Shown piece by piece: positions 24,652 through 36,447 of a stretch of 64,000 bases of DNA; the first letter of the stretch is position 1, and each line of letters opens with the position of its first letter. The stretch spans positions 7,853,814 to 7,917,813 of the forward strand of contig CP136063.1 of assembly GCA_032622095.1 (NCBI GenBank). The letters are read 5' to 3'. Made by a program: the position numbers and the translations under genes. Source of the stretch: Siphonodentalium dalli. Taxonomy: Eukaryota; Mollusca; Scaphopoda; Gadilida; Siphonodentaliidae. The notes under the pieces are model-generated. The model made no database searches. It had not been told where the DNA came from and saw only the letters and a program-made list of their open reading frames with translations.

Positions 24652-25367
24652 CTGAAAGGGTAAACAACTGTTCTACAGATAATATCACATAATATACTGA
24701 TGAACTCGTGGTCCCATTGTATCAATGTATTTTAAATTTGAAGATTAAATGCAAAACTCATGGCGATTTACAATGCCTGCTTCAACCCCCTTGGGCGACA
24801 TAACCCAATGTGATTGTGGCATGGCTGGGGTTCCAGAGAAGGTACACATATGGACTCATCCATAGGGCACGTTTTATGTAGGAACATAAGATTTATTCAA
24901 AAAAAGAATAACCTCACCAACCAGGTTAAACGAAATACAAACAGAAATATATACAAAAGGAATAACTCTATTGTATGGCGATGTTAACGTTTTTTGCGTG
25001 ATTTGTTTAGCCAGAGTGTAGCGAAGAGCGTGCATGTGCGAATTATACCTTTGATCAAACATGTCGATGGTTGACGTTGATTGGTGTGCCTGTGCAAAAA
25101 TGTTCTGGTGTTTCATGACGGCGGGACTTATTATTTACGTTGTCTTCTGGTTCTGTTATACTTTGATTGTAAAATTTATTTGGTATGCCATACTCTCGTA
25201 GCTCTAGGAAATACACATGTATATTACATGCTATGTTCCTATCAATGTATAATCTCCCTGCCACAAAATATAGAAACATTCCCAGGTATTGAACTGATGG
25301 GGCATGATCTCTACGAACGTACGGCCACAGTATACTATAATGAAATGATCTACACCACATCACGTAC

Positions 25368-25481
25368 CTGCTGCACAGTCGATGCCAGTGTATCCGGATG
25401 TACAAGCACATATGTAAGAATTAACCACGTCAGCACAATTTCCTCCGTTCTGGCAAGGAGTTGATCCACATTCGTCAATGT
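25368..25481 (-). CDS. Calcium-binding EGF exon, class B
   Basis: 114 bp, phase 1-1, acceptor CCTTTCAG, donor GTACGTG. Starts [20 protein letters not shown] and continues [19 protein letters not shown]. Six cysteines and the calcium-binding residues are intact. The O-glucose consensus (CGSTPC) is present, but N replaces S/T before cysteine 3, so there is no O-fucose site. Lies 830 bp upstream, in gene orientation, of the class A exon at 24.5 kb. Confidence 0.88.
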
Positions 25482-25570
25482 CTGAAAGGGTGAACAACTG
25501 TCTGCAAATAATATCACATAATATACAGATGAATTCGTGGTCTCATAGCATCAGTTACAACAATAGTATT

Positions 25571-25973
25571 TTAAATCGAACATGCAATGTTACTTTACCC
25601 AACAGAACGCCCAGAAACGCCCTAACAGCCTAAATTATCTTCGGTCTGTCTCAATAAAACCATGGAAATATGGGTATCATTGGAACCGGCTCATTGAGCA
25701 CATTGTGATAGTTACAGTTATGCCCTGTGCCAATGCATTCTCTTATATATGCGAGTCGACCATAGGTCGCCTCGCATATATAAGAGAATGCATTGGCCTA
25801 AAAAAAACTTTTTTTTAACACTTTTTACCATTTTTTCTTTAATATGTGTTAAGCCAATGCATTCTCTTATATATGCGAGGCGACCTATGGTCGACTCGCA
25901 TATATAAGAGAATGCATTGGCACAGGACCGTTCTGTTGGGTAAAGGGTTAAATCGAACATGCAATGTTACTTT
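25571..25973. mobile_element. Inverted-repeat element in a 26-bp direct repeat
   Basis: TTAAATCGAACATGCAATGT-TACTTT occurs at 25571-25596 and again at 25948-25973; unoccupied duplicons have it once. Between them lies an element with 16-bp inverted ends (TTTACCCAACAGAACG at 25594, complement ending 25944). It holds two palindromes of 69 bp (25729-25797, 25853-25921) that begin GCCAATGCATTCTCTTATAT and are mutually inverted around an A/T-rich spacer. No coding sequence. A 26-bp duplication is much longer than ordinary DNA transposons leave. Confidence 0.75.
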
Positions 25974-27190
25974 CATGGAAATTTACAATCTCTGCAGCCA
26001 GACCCTTGGGGGACATAACCTTATGAAATTGTAGTATGTAGTTCCAGGGAAGGCACACATTTGGAGTCATCCATACTTCGTGTTGAATGGCCCTACACAG
26101 ACATAAATTGCTTATTTAGCGAGACCATTTGTTGCTAGCCATTCTCAGATTAAATGACTTGCTATTATGTTAGTCACACTGTGTTTCGACTCAGTCATTC
26201 TGGAGATTCCTATCAAGTAGGACATGCCTATATCAAATGTTAATGTGGTTTGGTATGAATCGGCCACACAAATGTCAGCAGTGATTATTACATACTTTAC
26301 AGATGCATTCGTGGTCCCATAGCATCAGTTACAACAACAGATAACATGTATTTTAAAGTGAACTTTCAATGCAAAATTCATGGTAATTTACAAAGCCTGA
26401 ATCCAGACCCTTGGGCGACATAACCTTATCTAATTGTAGGCTGACTGGGGTTCCAGAGGAGGCACACCTTTGGACTCATCCATACTTTGTGTTGAGTGGC
26501 CCTACGCTGACATAAATATCTCAGTTAGAGTGACTAACTCTTGTTTATCAAACTCTTATAGACGATTAACTGACTTATGTTAGTCAAACTGACTTTGTTT
26601 CGGTGAATCCTATCATGTAGGACATCCTCTAATTGTGGTTTTGACATCAGTTGACCACGGTGTGTCGATATGAGCGAACTGGAAGTTTGGTGTCGGTGAT
26701 AATATTAATAACTCCGATAAATCAAAAACAATTTGTGTCCGTTTTGGTGGAGTTGCAGCGACAAGAACGGCCAAACCAGTATGCAAACTTTAATGGCCCG
26801 CAACTCTTGCATGTGTGCCCGGTTACCAGAATGCCTGATGCAGTGCCAGGCGCATAACATGATAGTCTTAATTTGCGTAAACATTGTATAGAGATACAGA
26901 TAAATAAATCAAAATAAAACAAATTGACCAATTTTCTCCCACCCAGTGTTCTAACTCCAATCTCCAATGTCCCCAAAAGGATACCGGTTTTGGGGATTTT
27001 ACTCGATGTTTTGTGTATTCTATGTGGTTTGGTAATTTTATAAACCTCAACATTTCCAGCATTTCATGCGCGCACATAACCCCGCGCAAGATATTTCAAA
27101 ATGATCAAAAACTTCAATCGCCACTTTGTCGGAAAACAGAAAACGGAGTTGGCACATTGTGATTCTCGAACGTCTGCCAACATAAGTGAT
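25974..27190 (-). repeat. Duplicon intron, class C position with exon lost
   Basis: Matches the class C segments of other units (GATTATTACATACTTT-AC-AGATGCATTCGTGGTCCCAT at about 26283), but the EGF exon stub seen at 31183, 42196 and 45380 is gone here. A minus-strand frame around 26880-27060 (FWGHWRLELEHW) is repeated at 31.9 and 42.95 kb because the DNA is duplicated; the frames break differently, so I do not call it coding. Confidence 0.55.
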
Positions 27191-27204
27191 GAAAGCATTG
27201 TCGT

Positions 27205-27390
27205 GAAACTGCATCATACATTCTGATTTATGTAGTCTGACTGTAGCATGCATTCTGATTTATGTCGTGTGACTGCATCATACATTCTGATTTATGTCCT
27301 GTGGCTACACCATGCATTCTGATTTATGTCGTTTGTCTGCGGCGTGCATTCTGATTTATGTCGTTTGTCTGCGGCATGCATTCTGAGTTC
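27205..27390. repeat. 32-bp minisatellite in the duplicon (about 6 copies)
   Basis: GCATTCTGATTTATGTCGTG plus TGACTGCACCA, imperfect units. The same array sits at 32186-32335 (about 5 units) and 43174-43386 (about 7 units), so copy number varied after the unit duplicated. Confidence 0.85.
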
Positions 27391-27495
27391 CCTCGTCGCT
27401 AGGGATGATCTGCCACTGAGTGTGATGCTTTGTGCTATGCAGTATGTTGACAACATACACTTGTGTTTATATTAACGTGTTCTGTGCTTGTTTTC

Positions 27496-27614
27496 AGCCG
27501 GATTATAGCGAAGAGCGTTGGTGCGTGAATCATACCTTTGAGCAAACTTGTCGCTGGTTGACGTGGTGTGCCTGCATGTGCCAGAATTTTTGGATGTGTG
27601 CTGGTGTTTCATGA
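27496..27614 (+). other. Recurrent cysteine-rich plus-strand frame (uncertain exon)
   Basis: After a TTGTTTTCAG acceptor-like run the plus strand reads PDYSEERWCVNHTFEQTCRW, then LTWCACMCQNFW and a stop. The equivalent place in class B segments (28319, 41259, about 25000) reads PECSEERAC-NYTFEQTCRW. It recurs beside every EGF exon but on the opposite strand. Several copies have early stops (18.6, 32.4 and 43.5 kb) or an indel (44.3 kb). I know no family with this pattern. It may be intron sequence whose frame is open by chance. Confidence 0.25.
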
Positions 27615-27864
27615 TGACTGGACTTATTATTTACGTTGCCTTCTGATTCTGCTATAATTTGATTGTAAAATATGCTTGTTGTGCCGTAATTTTGTAGCTC
27701 TAGGAAATACACACGTATATTACATGCTCAGTTCTATCAACGTTATAAATCTCACTGCCACACAATATAGAAACGTGTCCAGGTATTGAACTGACGGGGC
27801 ATGCACTCTACGAACGTACGATCACAGTAAATAACAATGCAATGAACTACGTCAGCTCACATAC

Positions 27865-27978
27865 CTACTGCACAGTCGGCTCCATTGTATCCGGACGTAC
27901 AAGCACATGTGTAGGAATTAACCACGTCAGTACAATTTCCCCTGTTCTGGCACGGAGATGAGTCACATTCGTCAATGT
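27865..27978 (-). CDS. Calcium-binding EGF exon, class A (lost sugar sites)
   Basis: 114 bp, phase 1-1, donor GTATGTG. Starts [20 protein letters not shown] and continues [19 protein letters not shown]. Six cysteines and calcium-binding residues are kept and the O-glucose motif (CDSSPC) is present. The O-fucose position has N instead of T, and the O-GlcNAc threonine in CTSGYNG is N. The middle of the exon (VVNS, CTSGY) looks class B while the ends look class A, so gene conversion between the neighbouring exons is possible. Confidence 0.87.
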   Translation of the reverse strand, partial: TLTNVTHLRARTGEIVLTWLIPTHVLVRPDTMEPTVQ

Positions 27979-28318
27979 CTGAAAGGGTAAACAACTGTCT
28001 GCAGATAATATTACATAATATACAGATGAATTCGTGCTCCCATTGCATCAATCACAACATGTATTTTAAATTGAAGATTCAATGCAAAACCCATGCTGAT
28101 ATGGCGATTTACAATGCCTGCTGCAACCTCCTTGGCCGACATAACCCTATATGACTGTGGCCTGACTGGGGTTCCAGAGAACGTACACATATGGACTCAT
28201 CCATACTACACGTTTTGTGAATGAAAAAAAAAATAACCTCACCAACCGGGTGAAATGAAATACAAGAGGAATAACTCTATTGTATGGCGATGTTAACGTT
28301 TTTGTGTGATTTTTTCAG

Positions 28319-28420
28319 CCAGAGTGTAGTGAAGAGCGTGCATGTCTGAATTATACCTTTGAGCAAACATGTCGATGGTTGGCGTTGATCGGGTGTGCCT
28401 GTGCCAAAATGTTTGGATGA
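28319..28420 (+). other. Recurrent cysteine-rich plus-strand frame, class B version
   Basis: TGATTTTTTCAG precedes a 33-codon frame PECSEERACLNYTFEQTCRW, then LALIGCACAKMFG and TGA. Six cysteines in 33 residues. At 41259 the frame is nearly identical but loses the stop; at about 25000 it shifts after the tryptophan; at 44.3 kb a 4-bp indel breaks it. Listed as a candidate only. Confidence 0.25.
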
Positions 28421-28688
28421 GTTCTGGTGTTTCATGACGACGGGACTTATTATTTACGTTGTCTTCTTATTCTGTTATACTTTGATTGTAAAATGTACTT
28501 GGTATGCCATACTCTCGTAGCTCTAGAAAATACACATGTATATTACATGCCCTGTTCATATCGATGTATAATCTCCCTGCCACAAAATATAGAAACGTTC
28601 CCAGGTATTCAACTGATGGAGCATGAACTCTACGAACGTACGGCCACAGTACATACTATAATGAAATTATCTACATCACCTCACGTAC

Positions 28689-28802
28689 CCGCTGAGCAGT
28701 CGATGCCAGTGTATCCGGATGTACAACCACACATGTAAGCATTAACCACGTCAGCACAAATTCCTCCGTTCTGGCAAGGAGTTGATTCACATTCGTCAAT
28801 GT
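28689..28802 (-). CDS. Calcium-binding EGF exon, class B
   Basis: 114 bp, phase 1-1, acceptor TCCTTTCAG, donor GTACGTG. Starts [20 protein letters not shown] and continues [19 protein letters not shown]. All six cysteines and the calcium-binding signature are present. It has O-glucose (CESTPC) and O-GlcNAc (CTSGYTG) consensus but isoleucine at the O-fucose position. Its 5' intron is interrupted 37 bp from the exon by a 1.94-kb insertion. 824 bp from the class A exon at 27.9 kb. Confidence 0.88.
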
Positions 28803-28838
28803 CTGAAAGGATAAACAACTGTCTGCAAATAATAGCAC

Positions 28839-30776
28839 TTAAAACCCACCGGCGTGTTATCCCTTTGTCCGGACAGGGCTCTTATCTGGCAGAACGCTCA
28901 AGCGTTTTGATCGCATGAACATTATTTTAACGCCAACAGTCATTCTTTTTTAAGAATGCCCGTGGGCATTATTTTTTAAGAATGCCCGGCATTATTTTTT
29001 ACGAATACACGAGGGATTAAATCGGCTGAGGGACGTCATAGAGTGGCTCCTCCCCAATCATGTAAGTTGAGTCAATATAGCGTGTCGGCAAGCTGCATTA
29101 AATATCGGAACACTTAAAGGTACTCAATCAGATCAGGCCCTTATACATTACTATTTCTTTGGCTTCGGGGATAAAAAAAAATTGATTCGAGACGAGTAAC
29201 CTATCTATCAACGCTCATAGTGATCAGATTGTTTTTTGATGTTTTGTTATTTCTATTGTTTCTGGCCCAGAAACACGCCGTCAAAAGGATGGTCTCATTG
29301 CGTTATTAATACACTTGATTTTAGAGTTATCCAGCTTCGCCTGTTTGAATAAGTGTTTCTGTGAAAATTATACATCTCGAGAAAATTACAAACTTAGGGG
29401 CAATAATTGCAAACTTTAAAAATTAATATCTAATAACTCTTGAGCTTTGATGGATGGGTTCCTCGACTCGAATCAAATATTTTGTTTACCCCTGAAGTCA
29501 CAGAAATAGTAATTTAGGGGTGCTTAATCGGATTGAGTACCTTTAATTTGCTGAGCTAATTAAAACTCACAAATATTTAGCGATTTTGATTTTATATTGC
29601 CACGCCAAAAAATAAAATAAAATTTTTTCAAACTTTGATACAAAAACACCAACAGCTCTTTGGACTATTTAGAAAAGTCCGCAGACAGGCTAAAACACAT
29701 ATAGATAACATCTAAATACGTCCCTAAGTCGGTCAAATGAACACAAAACCGTTTAACACAGATTTTAACTATACGTTACTTATTGAACGAGAAAGTGCTC
29801 ACATGGTTATTTTTAATACAATGGGGAAGCACAGAAAAAATATAACATTTCCAGTATCAAATTGAAACAGAATAGCGTATACCCATGTGTATAGACATGT
29901 CATGCATATCTACTCTGGCTTCGCCAAGATATCATACTCCACTAGTTCAAAACATGATAACTTTCTGTTGCTCTGACAGGGAAGTTTTATAACATTGAAA
30001 AAAAATGCAGTTAACATAATGCTCGGTTATAACTGTTCCGTAATAACATTGTATTTTATAGCAGGTAAAGGTCCTAACTCGAGTTTGCATGGTTTGGGGG
30101 ACTTTAATTTAATTAATCGATTGTACTATGCGTCGCTTGGAAAGTTGGAATTTCATTGATGTTGGCTCACAAAGCTACACAAATCTTGCAACCTCGAGCT
30201 GGGAATTTATATTCAAGGAACAAGTATTAACACAGAAATATATTCCCTGCATGGTTTGTTCAATCTTCAACCCCATCAGAAGATAATAGAAAAGGCTCCC
30301 AGGGTTTGAACATATGGGAAATGATATATACGGGGGTACGGGAGCCTGCTAAATTATTATGGAATGTTAACGTATTTGATGTCGAATTAGATGGGGCATC
30401 TTTAAATCAAGAAAGAAATATAGTAAGATATTGCTCACATACACTGTCCGAATCCAAAGCGCAACGACAAACTTTGGAAGAAATGTCCCTCAACTGGCGA
30501 GTCCTAATTCGAATTAAATAATAATTGAAATGTGTTGCTTTTCATCGTGGACAACACGGACATCACAAACTGTCCGTGCTGAACTGTGGGCGTGTACTCA
30601 GGTAATCAAGGCAGAGCTTTGGTCCAGATACAATTGATAGTTGGCTCCAACGACAATTCAATGAGTGGGATTTAAGTCAGATAATATTCTCAGCGTCGGG
30701 AATTCGGTAAAGAATAGACTCGGGCAAGCCCTCGTCTATTCTTTTACCGAATTCCCTCTGCTTCGAACATTATCCT
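28839..30776. mobile_element. Unclassified 1.94-kb insertion in the duplicon
   Basis: The duplicon reads AATAATAGCAC up to about 28838 and resumes ATAATATACAGATGAATTCG at about 30777; copies elsewhere (41780, 25510) have these adjacent. The left end has a short repeat (AAGAATGCCCG...GGCATTATTTTTTA, twice); the right end has a strong stem-loop (30697-30753, GGGAATTCGGTAAAGAATAG and its complement). Bases 29262-29548 match the repeat at the window start. A 71-codon frame (30306-30521, with SHTLSESKAQRQTLEEMSLN) has no recognisable domain. No matching terminal repeats. Confidence 0.6.
30697..30753. repeat. Stem-loop at the right end of the insertion
   Basis: Arms of about 22 bp (GGGAATTCGGTAAAGAATAG on the left, complement on the right with one extra T) around a 14-nt loop. 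Could be a subterminal structure of the inserted element or a hairpin MITE. Confidence 0.75.
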
Positions 30777-31182
30777 TTACATAATATACAGATGAATTCG
30801 TGGTCTCATAGCATCAGTTACAACAACAATATTTTATATCGAACACTCAGTGGTAACTTCATAGCAATTTACGATGTCTGCAGCCAGACCTTTGTGGGAC
30901 ACAATATTATGTAAGTGTAGCCTGACTGGGGTTCCAGGGGAGACACAACTTTGGACTCATCCATACTTCGTGTTCACTGGTCCAACACAGATATAAATTG
31001 CTTAGTTAGCAAAACCATTTTGTGTTAATCAAACACTTATCCTCCGATTAACTGACTTACTATTATGTTAATCAAACTATTTTTCGGGTCAGTCATTTTG
31101 GAGATTCCTATCAAGTAGGACATGCCTATATCGATTGTTTACTTGGTATGACATGAGTTGGCCACAGTGTGCCAATATGAGC

Positions 31183-31201
31183 GATTCACATTCGTCAGTG
31201 T
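31183..31201 (-). pseudogene. Relic class C EGF exon (19 bp left)
   Basis: On the minus strand CCTTTCAG is followed by ACACTGACGAATGTGAATC, i.e. the DxDECES start of an EGF exon. The sequence then diverges with no cysteine pattern and no donor. Corresponding stubs lie at 42196-42214 and 45380-45396 with the acceptor AG also lost. Confidence 0.7.
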
Positions 31202-32185
31202 CTGAAAGGGTAAACAACTGTCAGCAGTGAGTATTACATACTTTAAAGATGCATTCGTGGTCCCATAACATCAGTTGCAACAACAGTTAACATGTAATTT
31301 AAGGTGAACATTCAATGCTAAATTCATGGAAATTTACAAAGCCTTGAGCCAGACCCTTGGGCGACACAACCTTATGTAATTGTAGCCTGACCGGGGTTCC
31401 AGAGGAGGTACACATTTGGACTCATCCAACATTCGTGTTGAGTGGCCTTACACTGACATAAATTTCTCAGTTAGAGTGACAAACGTTTGTTTGTCAAACT
31501 CTTACAGACGATTACCTGACTTATGTTAGTCAAACTGACTGTGTTTCGGCTAGTCATTTCGGTGACTACTATCATGTAGGACATGCCCTAAATGTGGTTT
31601 TGACACCAGTTGGCCACGGTGTGTCGAGATGATTGAACTGGAAGTTTGGTGTAATTTGATATAATTAATAACTCCGATATATCAAAAACAATTTGTGTCC
31701 GTTTTGGTGGAGATGCAGCGACAAGAACGGCCATACCAGTATGCAAACTTTAATGGCCCGCAACTCTTGCATGTCTGCCCGGTTACCATACTGTATGATG
31801 CCGTGTCAGGCGCATAACATGCTTGTCTTCACTTGGGTAAACAGTGTATAGAGATACAGATATATAAATCAAAATAAAACAAATTGACAAATATTCCCCC
31901 ACCCAGTGTTCTAACTCCAATCTCCAATGTCCCCAAAAGGATACCGGTTTTGGGAATTTCTTCGATGTGTTGTGTATTCTATGTGGTTTTGGTAATCTTA
32001 TAAACCTCAAAATTTCCAGCCTTTCATCCGCGCACATAACCCCGCGCAAGATATTTCAAAATGATCAAACACTTCAATCGCCACTTTCTCGGAAAACAGA
32101 AAAACGGAGTTAGCACATTGTGATTCTCGCACATTGTGATTCTCGAACGTCTGCCAACATCAGTTATGAAAGCACTGTCGTGCAA

Positions 32186-32335
32186 CTGCATCATACATTC
32201 TGATTCATGTCGAGTGACTGCACCACGCATTCTGATTTATGTAGTCTCACTGTAGCATGCATTCTTATTTGTGTCGTTTGTCTGGGGCATGCATTCTGAT
32301 TTACGTCGTTTGAATGCGGCATCATTCTGAGTTCC
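32186..32335. repeat. 32-bp minisatellite in the duplicon (about 5 copies)
   Basis: Same GCATTCTGATTTATGTCG unit as at 27205 and 43174, in the corresponding place of the unit. Confidence 0.8.
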
Positions 32336-32809
32336 CTCGTCGCTAGGGATGATCTGCCACTGAGTGTGATGCTTTGTGCTATGCATTATGTTGACAACTT
32401 ACACTTTTGTTAATATTAACGTGTTTTGTGTGCAGTTTTCAGCCAGATTATAGCGAAGAGCGTTGATGTGTGAATCAAAACTTTGAGCAAACTTGTCGAT
32501 GTTTGACGTTGATTGGTGTGCCTGTGCCAGAATGTTTGGATGTGTGCTGGTGTGTCATGATGACAAGACTTATTATTTACTTGCCTTCTGATTCTGCTAT
32601 ACTTTGATTGTAAATTGTGCTTGGTGTGTCATACGTTTGTAGCTCTAGGAAATACACACGTATATTACATGCTCAGTTCTATCAATGTTATAAATCTCCC
32701 TGCCACAAATTATAGAAACGTTCACTGGTATTAAGCTGGAGGGGCAAGCACTCTACGAACGTACGGTAACATGACATTACAATGCAATGATCTACATCAG
32801 CTCACATAC

Positions 32810-32923
32810 CTACTGCACAGTCGGCTCCAGTATATCCGTATGCACAAGCACATGTATAGGAGTTAACCGCGTCAGTACAAGTTCCTCCGTTCTGGCAAGG
32901 AGTTGAGTCACATTCGTCAATGT
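32810..32923 (-). CDS. Calcium-binding EGF exon, class A
   Basis: 114 bp, phase 1-1, acceptor CCTTTCAG, donor GTATGTG. Starts [20 protein letters not shown] and continues [19 protein letters not shown]. Complete calcium-binding EGF with O-glucose (CDSTPC), O-fucose (QNGGTC) and O-GlcNAc ([10 protein letters not shown]) consensus sites. Its class B partner is the exon at 41641; an 8-kb insertion now separates them, and without it the gap would be about 860 bp as in the other pairs. Confidence 0.88.
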   Translation of the reverse strand, partial: TLTNVTQLLARTEELVLTRLTPIHVLVHTDILEPTVQ

Positions 32924-33083
32924 CTGAAAGGGTAAACAACTGTCTGCAGATAATATCACATAATATACAGATGAATTCGTGGTCCCATTGCATCAATCAC
33001 AACATGTATTTTAAATTGATGATTCAATGCAAAACCCATGGCGATTAACAATGTCTGCTGCAACCCCCTTGGGTGACATTATA

Positions 33084-35152
33084 CAGTTGTCGCCCGTTGT
33101 CGAGGGAGACATTGAGATTTGTCACCCGCTCGAGAACGGAATGTCTCCCGAGGAGCGAAGCTCCGATGGAGACATTCCGTTCTCGAGCGGGTGACAAATC
33201 TCAATGTCTCCCGAGAAGAAGGGCAGCAACTGCTTTGTTATCCGATTATACCACAGAAAATATCTTTGCCATCCACACGCACGGTGTTGCACTGAGTCAC
33301 GAGTGCTTTATTTCCCGATTATGAATATTTTCAGTAACTACTTATCGTCCCATAGGATTTCAGTTCCATAAACTATAGTCAAGCTGTTAAGCGTTTGTAA
33401 TCCGCGTTTATTTACGATCATTTTGGTGGTCAAATCGTCAATATCGGTCCATGCAATGTAAACCAATAAGCCATATAGGTATGTTCTCGTCTTCTGCAAT
33501 ATGGCATATTGAATGTCGTCTTGTGCGCGCAATTTACTCGCGATGTTCATTTGATAACGGTTTTCCCCGAAATCTATTGGGAAGTTGTCAATTTAATTAA
33601 TGTACATTCATATGTGTCAGTTCTCATGGCGATCCTCACATAAAATACTTTTATGATCACATTGCAGACATTGCGGAGGATAAGCGAACAGTACCATTCA
33701 TTCGCGACAAGCGTATGCATTACGCTGTCTACCAGCGAACATTTATAACCAACCAACCTCAAGGGATCCTCTCTTTCAATCTTGCATCATAATGTCGACA
33801 TGAACAAATTGAATCACCGAGATGTTTCGATGTAAAAAAGTAAATAATAACGCTTGTCCGATAAAAGTATCAACTTAAAAGTTCGAATATTAGTGTTCAC
33901 CAAATATATGCAAATTAGCAAACACCACAACTGGTGTGTTTTAAGAATCCGTGGGGTATATAAGATCTATGATTTTTTAGTACATGTACGGCGTTATGAT
34001 GTGGAATAGATGAGTTGCTGCTGTGTGTCTTTGGAGATATTCTTGCAATATAACATCAGGCGGGCGACAAAAACAATGTCTCCCGGGTCAGCGGGCGACA
34101 GTGTGATTTGTTACCCTCCTCCCAATTTTCCACCCTTCTGATTGGCCCATTTCCTACCACGTGCCGGGCGACAAATCACACTGTCGCCCGCTGAGCCGGG
34201 AGACATTGTTTTTGTCGCCCGCCTGATGTTATAATACAAGAATATCTACAAACACACACTGCAGTAACTCATCTATTTCACATCACTATAATGTACTAAA
34301 AATCATAGATCTTAAATACCCCACGGATTCGCAAAACACACCAGTTGTGGTGTTTGCTAATTTGCATATATTTAGTGAACACTAATATTCGAACTTTTAA
34401 GTTAATACTTTTATCGGACAAGCGTTATTATGTACTTTTTACATCGAAACTATCTCGGTGATTCAATATGTTCATGTCGACATTATGGTGCAAGATCGAA
34501 AGAGTGGATCTCTTCAGGTTGGTTGGTGGTAGACAACGTAATGCATACGTTTGTCGCGAATGAATGGTACTGTACCCTTATCCATGATATCAGACCTCTC
34601 CGCGATGTCTGCAATGTGATCATAGAAGTATTTTGTTTGAGGATCGCCATGTACTTGGGAGCACTGACACATATGAATGTACATTAATGAAATCAACAAC
34701 TTCCCAATAGCTTTCGGAGAAGACCGTTATGAAGGCGACATTGAATATTCCACATTGCGGAAGGCGATAACATACCTATATGGCTTATTGGTTTACATTG
34801 CATGGACCGATATTGACGATTTAACCACCAAAATGATCGTAAATAAACGCTGATTATCAAACGCTTAACGGCTTGACTGTCGTTTATGGAACAGAACGAT
34901 AAGTGGTTACTGAAAATATACATAATCGGGAAAGAAAAGCACTCGTGACTCAGTGCAACATCGTGCGTGTGGATGGCAAGGATTTTTCTCTGTGGTATAA
35001 TCGGATAACAAAACAGTTGTTGCCCTTCTTCTCGGGAGACATCGAGATTTGTCACCCGGTCGAGAACTGAATGTGCTGTGCTCCTCGGGAGACATTCCGT
35101 TCTCGACCGGGTGACAAATCTCAATGTATCCCTCGACATCGGGCAACAACTG
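33084..35152. mobile_element. Complete 2.07-kb palindromic element
   Basis: The left half (33084 to about 34140) is repeated inverted in the right half: landmarks GAGTGCTTT, GTTTACATTGCATGGACCGA, ATTCATATGTGTCAG and GACAAGCGTTATTA appear in both, mirrored about 34.13 kb. Each terminus is itself a 149-bp palindrome (33084-33232, 35014-35152) built on GAGACATTGAGATTTGTCAC and CTCGAGAACGGAATGTCTCC. The centre is a third palindrome (34049-34233, GGCGGGCGACAAAAACAATG arms). TATA follows the right end as it precedes the left. Short frames in it are mirror copies, not genes. Confidence 0.8.
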
Positions 35153-35156
35153 TATA

Positions 35157-35995
35157 TTGTCGCCCGGCAAGTGACAGTACATGGGCCAATCAAAAGAGTG
35201 GAAAATAGGGAGGAGGATAACAAAACCCTTTGTTACCCTCCTCCCTATTTTACATCTATCTGATTGGCACATGTTCTGTCACGTGGCGGGCGACAAATCA
35301 CACTGTCGCCCGCTGACATTGTTTTTGTCGCCCGCCTGATGTTATATTGCAAGAATACATCTAAGTACACACACACTGCAGTACCTCAGCTATTTCACAA
35401 CACTACGACGTTCTAAAGTCATATTATATACCCACGGATTGGCAAACAACACCAGTTGTGGTGTTTGCTAATTTTCATATTTTTAGTGAACACTAATATT
35501 CGAACTTTTAAGTTGATACTTTTATCGGACAAGCGTTATTATGTACCTTTTACATTTGTTGGTTGGTTATACAGGCTTGCTAGTGGACAACGTAATGCAT
35601 ACGTTTGTCGCGAATGGTCCTGTACGCTTATACATCATATCATACATCTCCGCGATGTCTGCAATGTGATTATAGAAGTATTTTGTGTGGGGGTCGCCAT
35701 GTACTTGGAAGCATTGACATATATGAATGTACATTAATGAAATCGACAATTATCCAATAACTTTCGGGGCAAGATCGTAATGAAGTGAACATCGCGAGTA
35801 AATTCCGCGCACAAGACGACATTGAATATGCTCAATTGCAGAAGGGGGTAGTATATATATGGCTTATTGGTTTACATTGCATGGACCGATATTGACGATT
35901 TAACCATAAACGATGATTATCAAACACTTAACTGCTTGAATATCGATTATAGAACAGAAATCCTATAGGACGATACGAAGTTACTGACAATATAT
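35157..35995. mobile_element. Second, partial copy of the palindromic element
   Basis: From TTGTCGCCCGG through the GTCGCCCGCCTGATGTTATA block it repeats 34190-34920 in the same orientation (e.g. TTAAGTTGATACTTTTATCG, GTAATGCATACGTTTGTCGC, TTACATTGCATGGACCGATA). It is cut at about 35995 and its end resumes at about 40800 (AATCGGGAAAGAAAGCACTC). Confidence 0.75.
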
Positions 35996-36062
35996 AACAA
36001 GAAAACTAAGATGCATGCATCAGATCGCCAGTGAATTATTTATCATAGAATTCTTGTAGCTA

Positions 36063-36447
36063 TCGATTATACATTTTGGAATATCTGTCTGTATGTATGT
36101 GTGTATGAATGCATGTATGTATGTGTGTTACAGACTCGCACACTGCTCGACCGATCCGACTCGGATTTGGTATTTAACGTGTCAACCTGACCTCGCTTAT
36201 AGGCATGTTTCTGGACCTTGACCGATCCGACTAAAATTTGTGTGTAGGACTACTTCGATCCCGGGAGCAACATGGACGGGTCCAATTTCACGTGCGACCG
36301 TGTCATCGAACGTGCTGATATAGGCATGTTTCTGGACCAATTGAAAAATAGTTTGTCCAGATGCTGTATATAGCGGGTACTGCCCAGATGAAGGCGATCA
36401 CAAAGAAATCCCTAAATAGCCCGAACGAAGTCGAGTATATCAGCTAG
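36063..36447 (+). mobile_element. Helitron-like element, short copy
   Basis: TCGATTATACATTTTGGAAT followed by a GTATGT-rich tract, a CTCGACCGATCCGACTCGGA block, and a 3' end AATAGCCCGAACGAAGTCGA then TATATCAGCTAG-T. Same plan as 20406-21472 but lacking the 120-bp internal tandem units. Confidence 0.6.

Noticed and set aside
26868-27089. Conserved minus-strand frame with FWGHWRLELEHW, also at 31.9 and 42.95 kb
   Set aside because: Conservation is explained by the DNA duplication; the frames break at different places and there are no splice sites that would join it to the EGF chain.
34693-35272. Frames of 121-176 aa over the fold-back element
   Set aside because: They read through palindromic repeat sequence and appear in mirror-image versions (e.g. 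33073-33324, 40747-41104).
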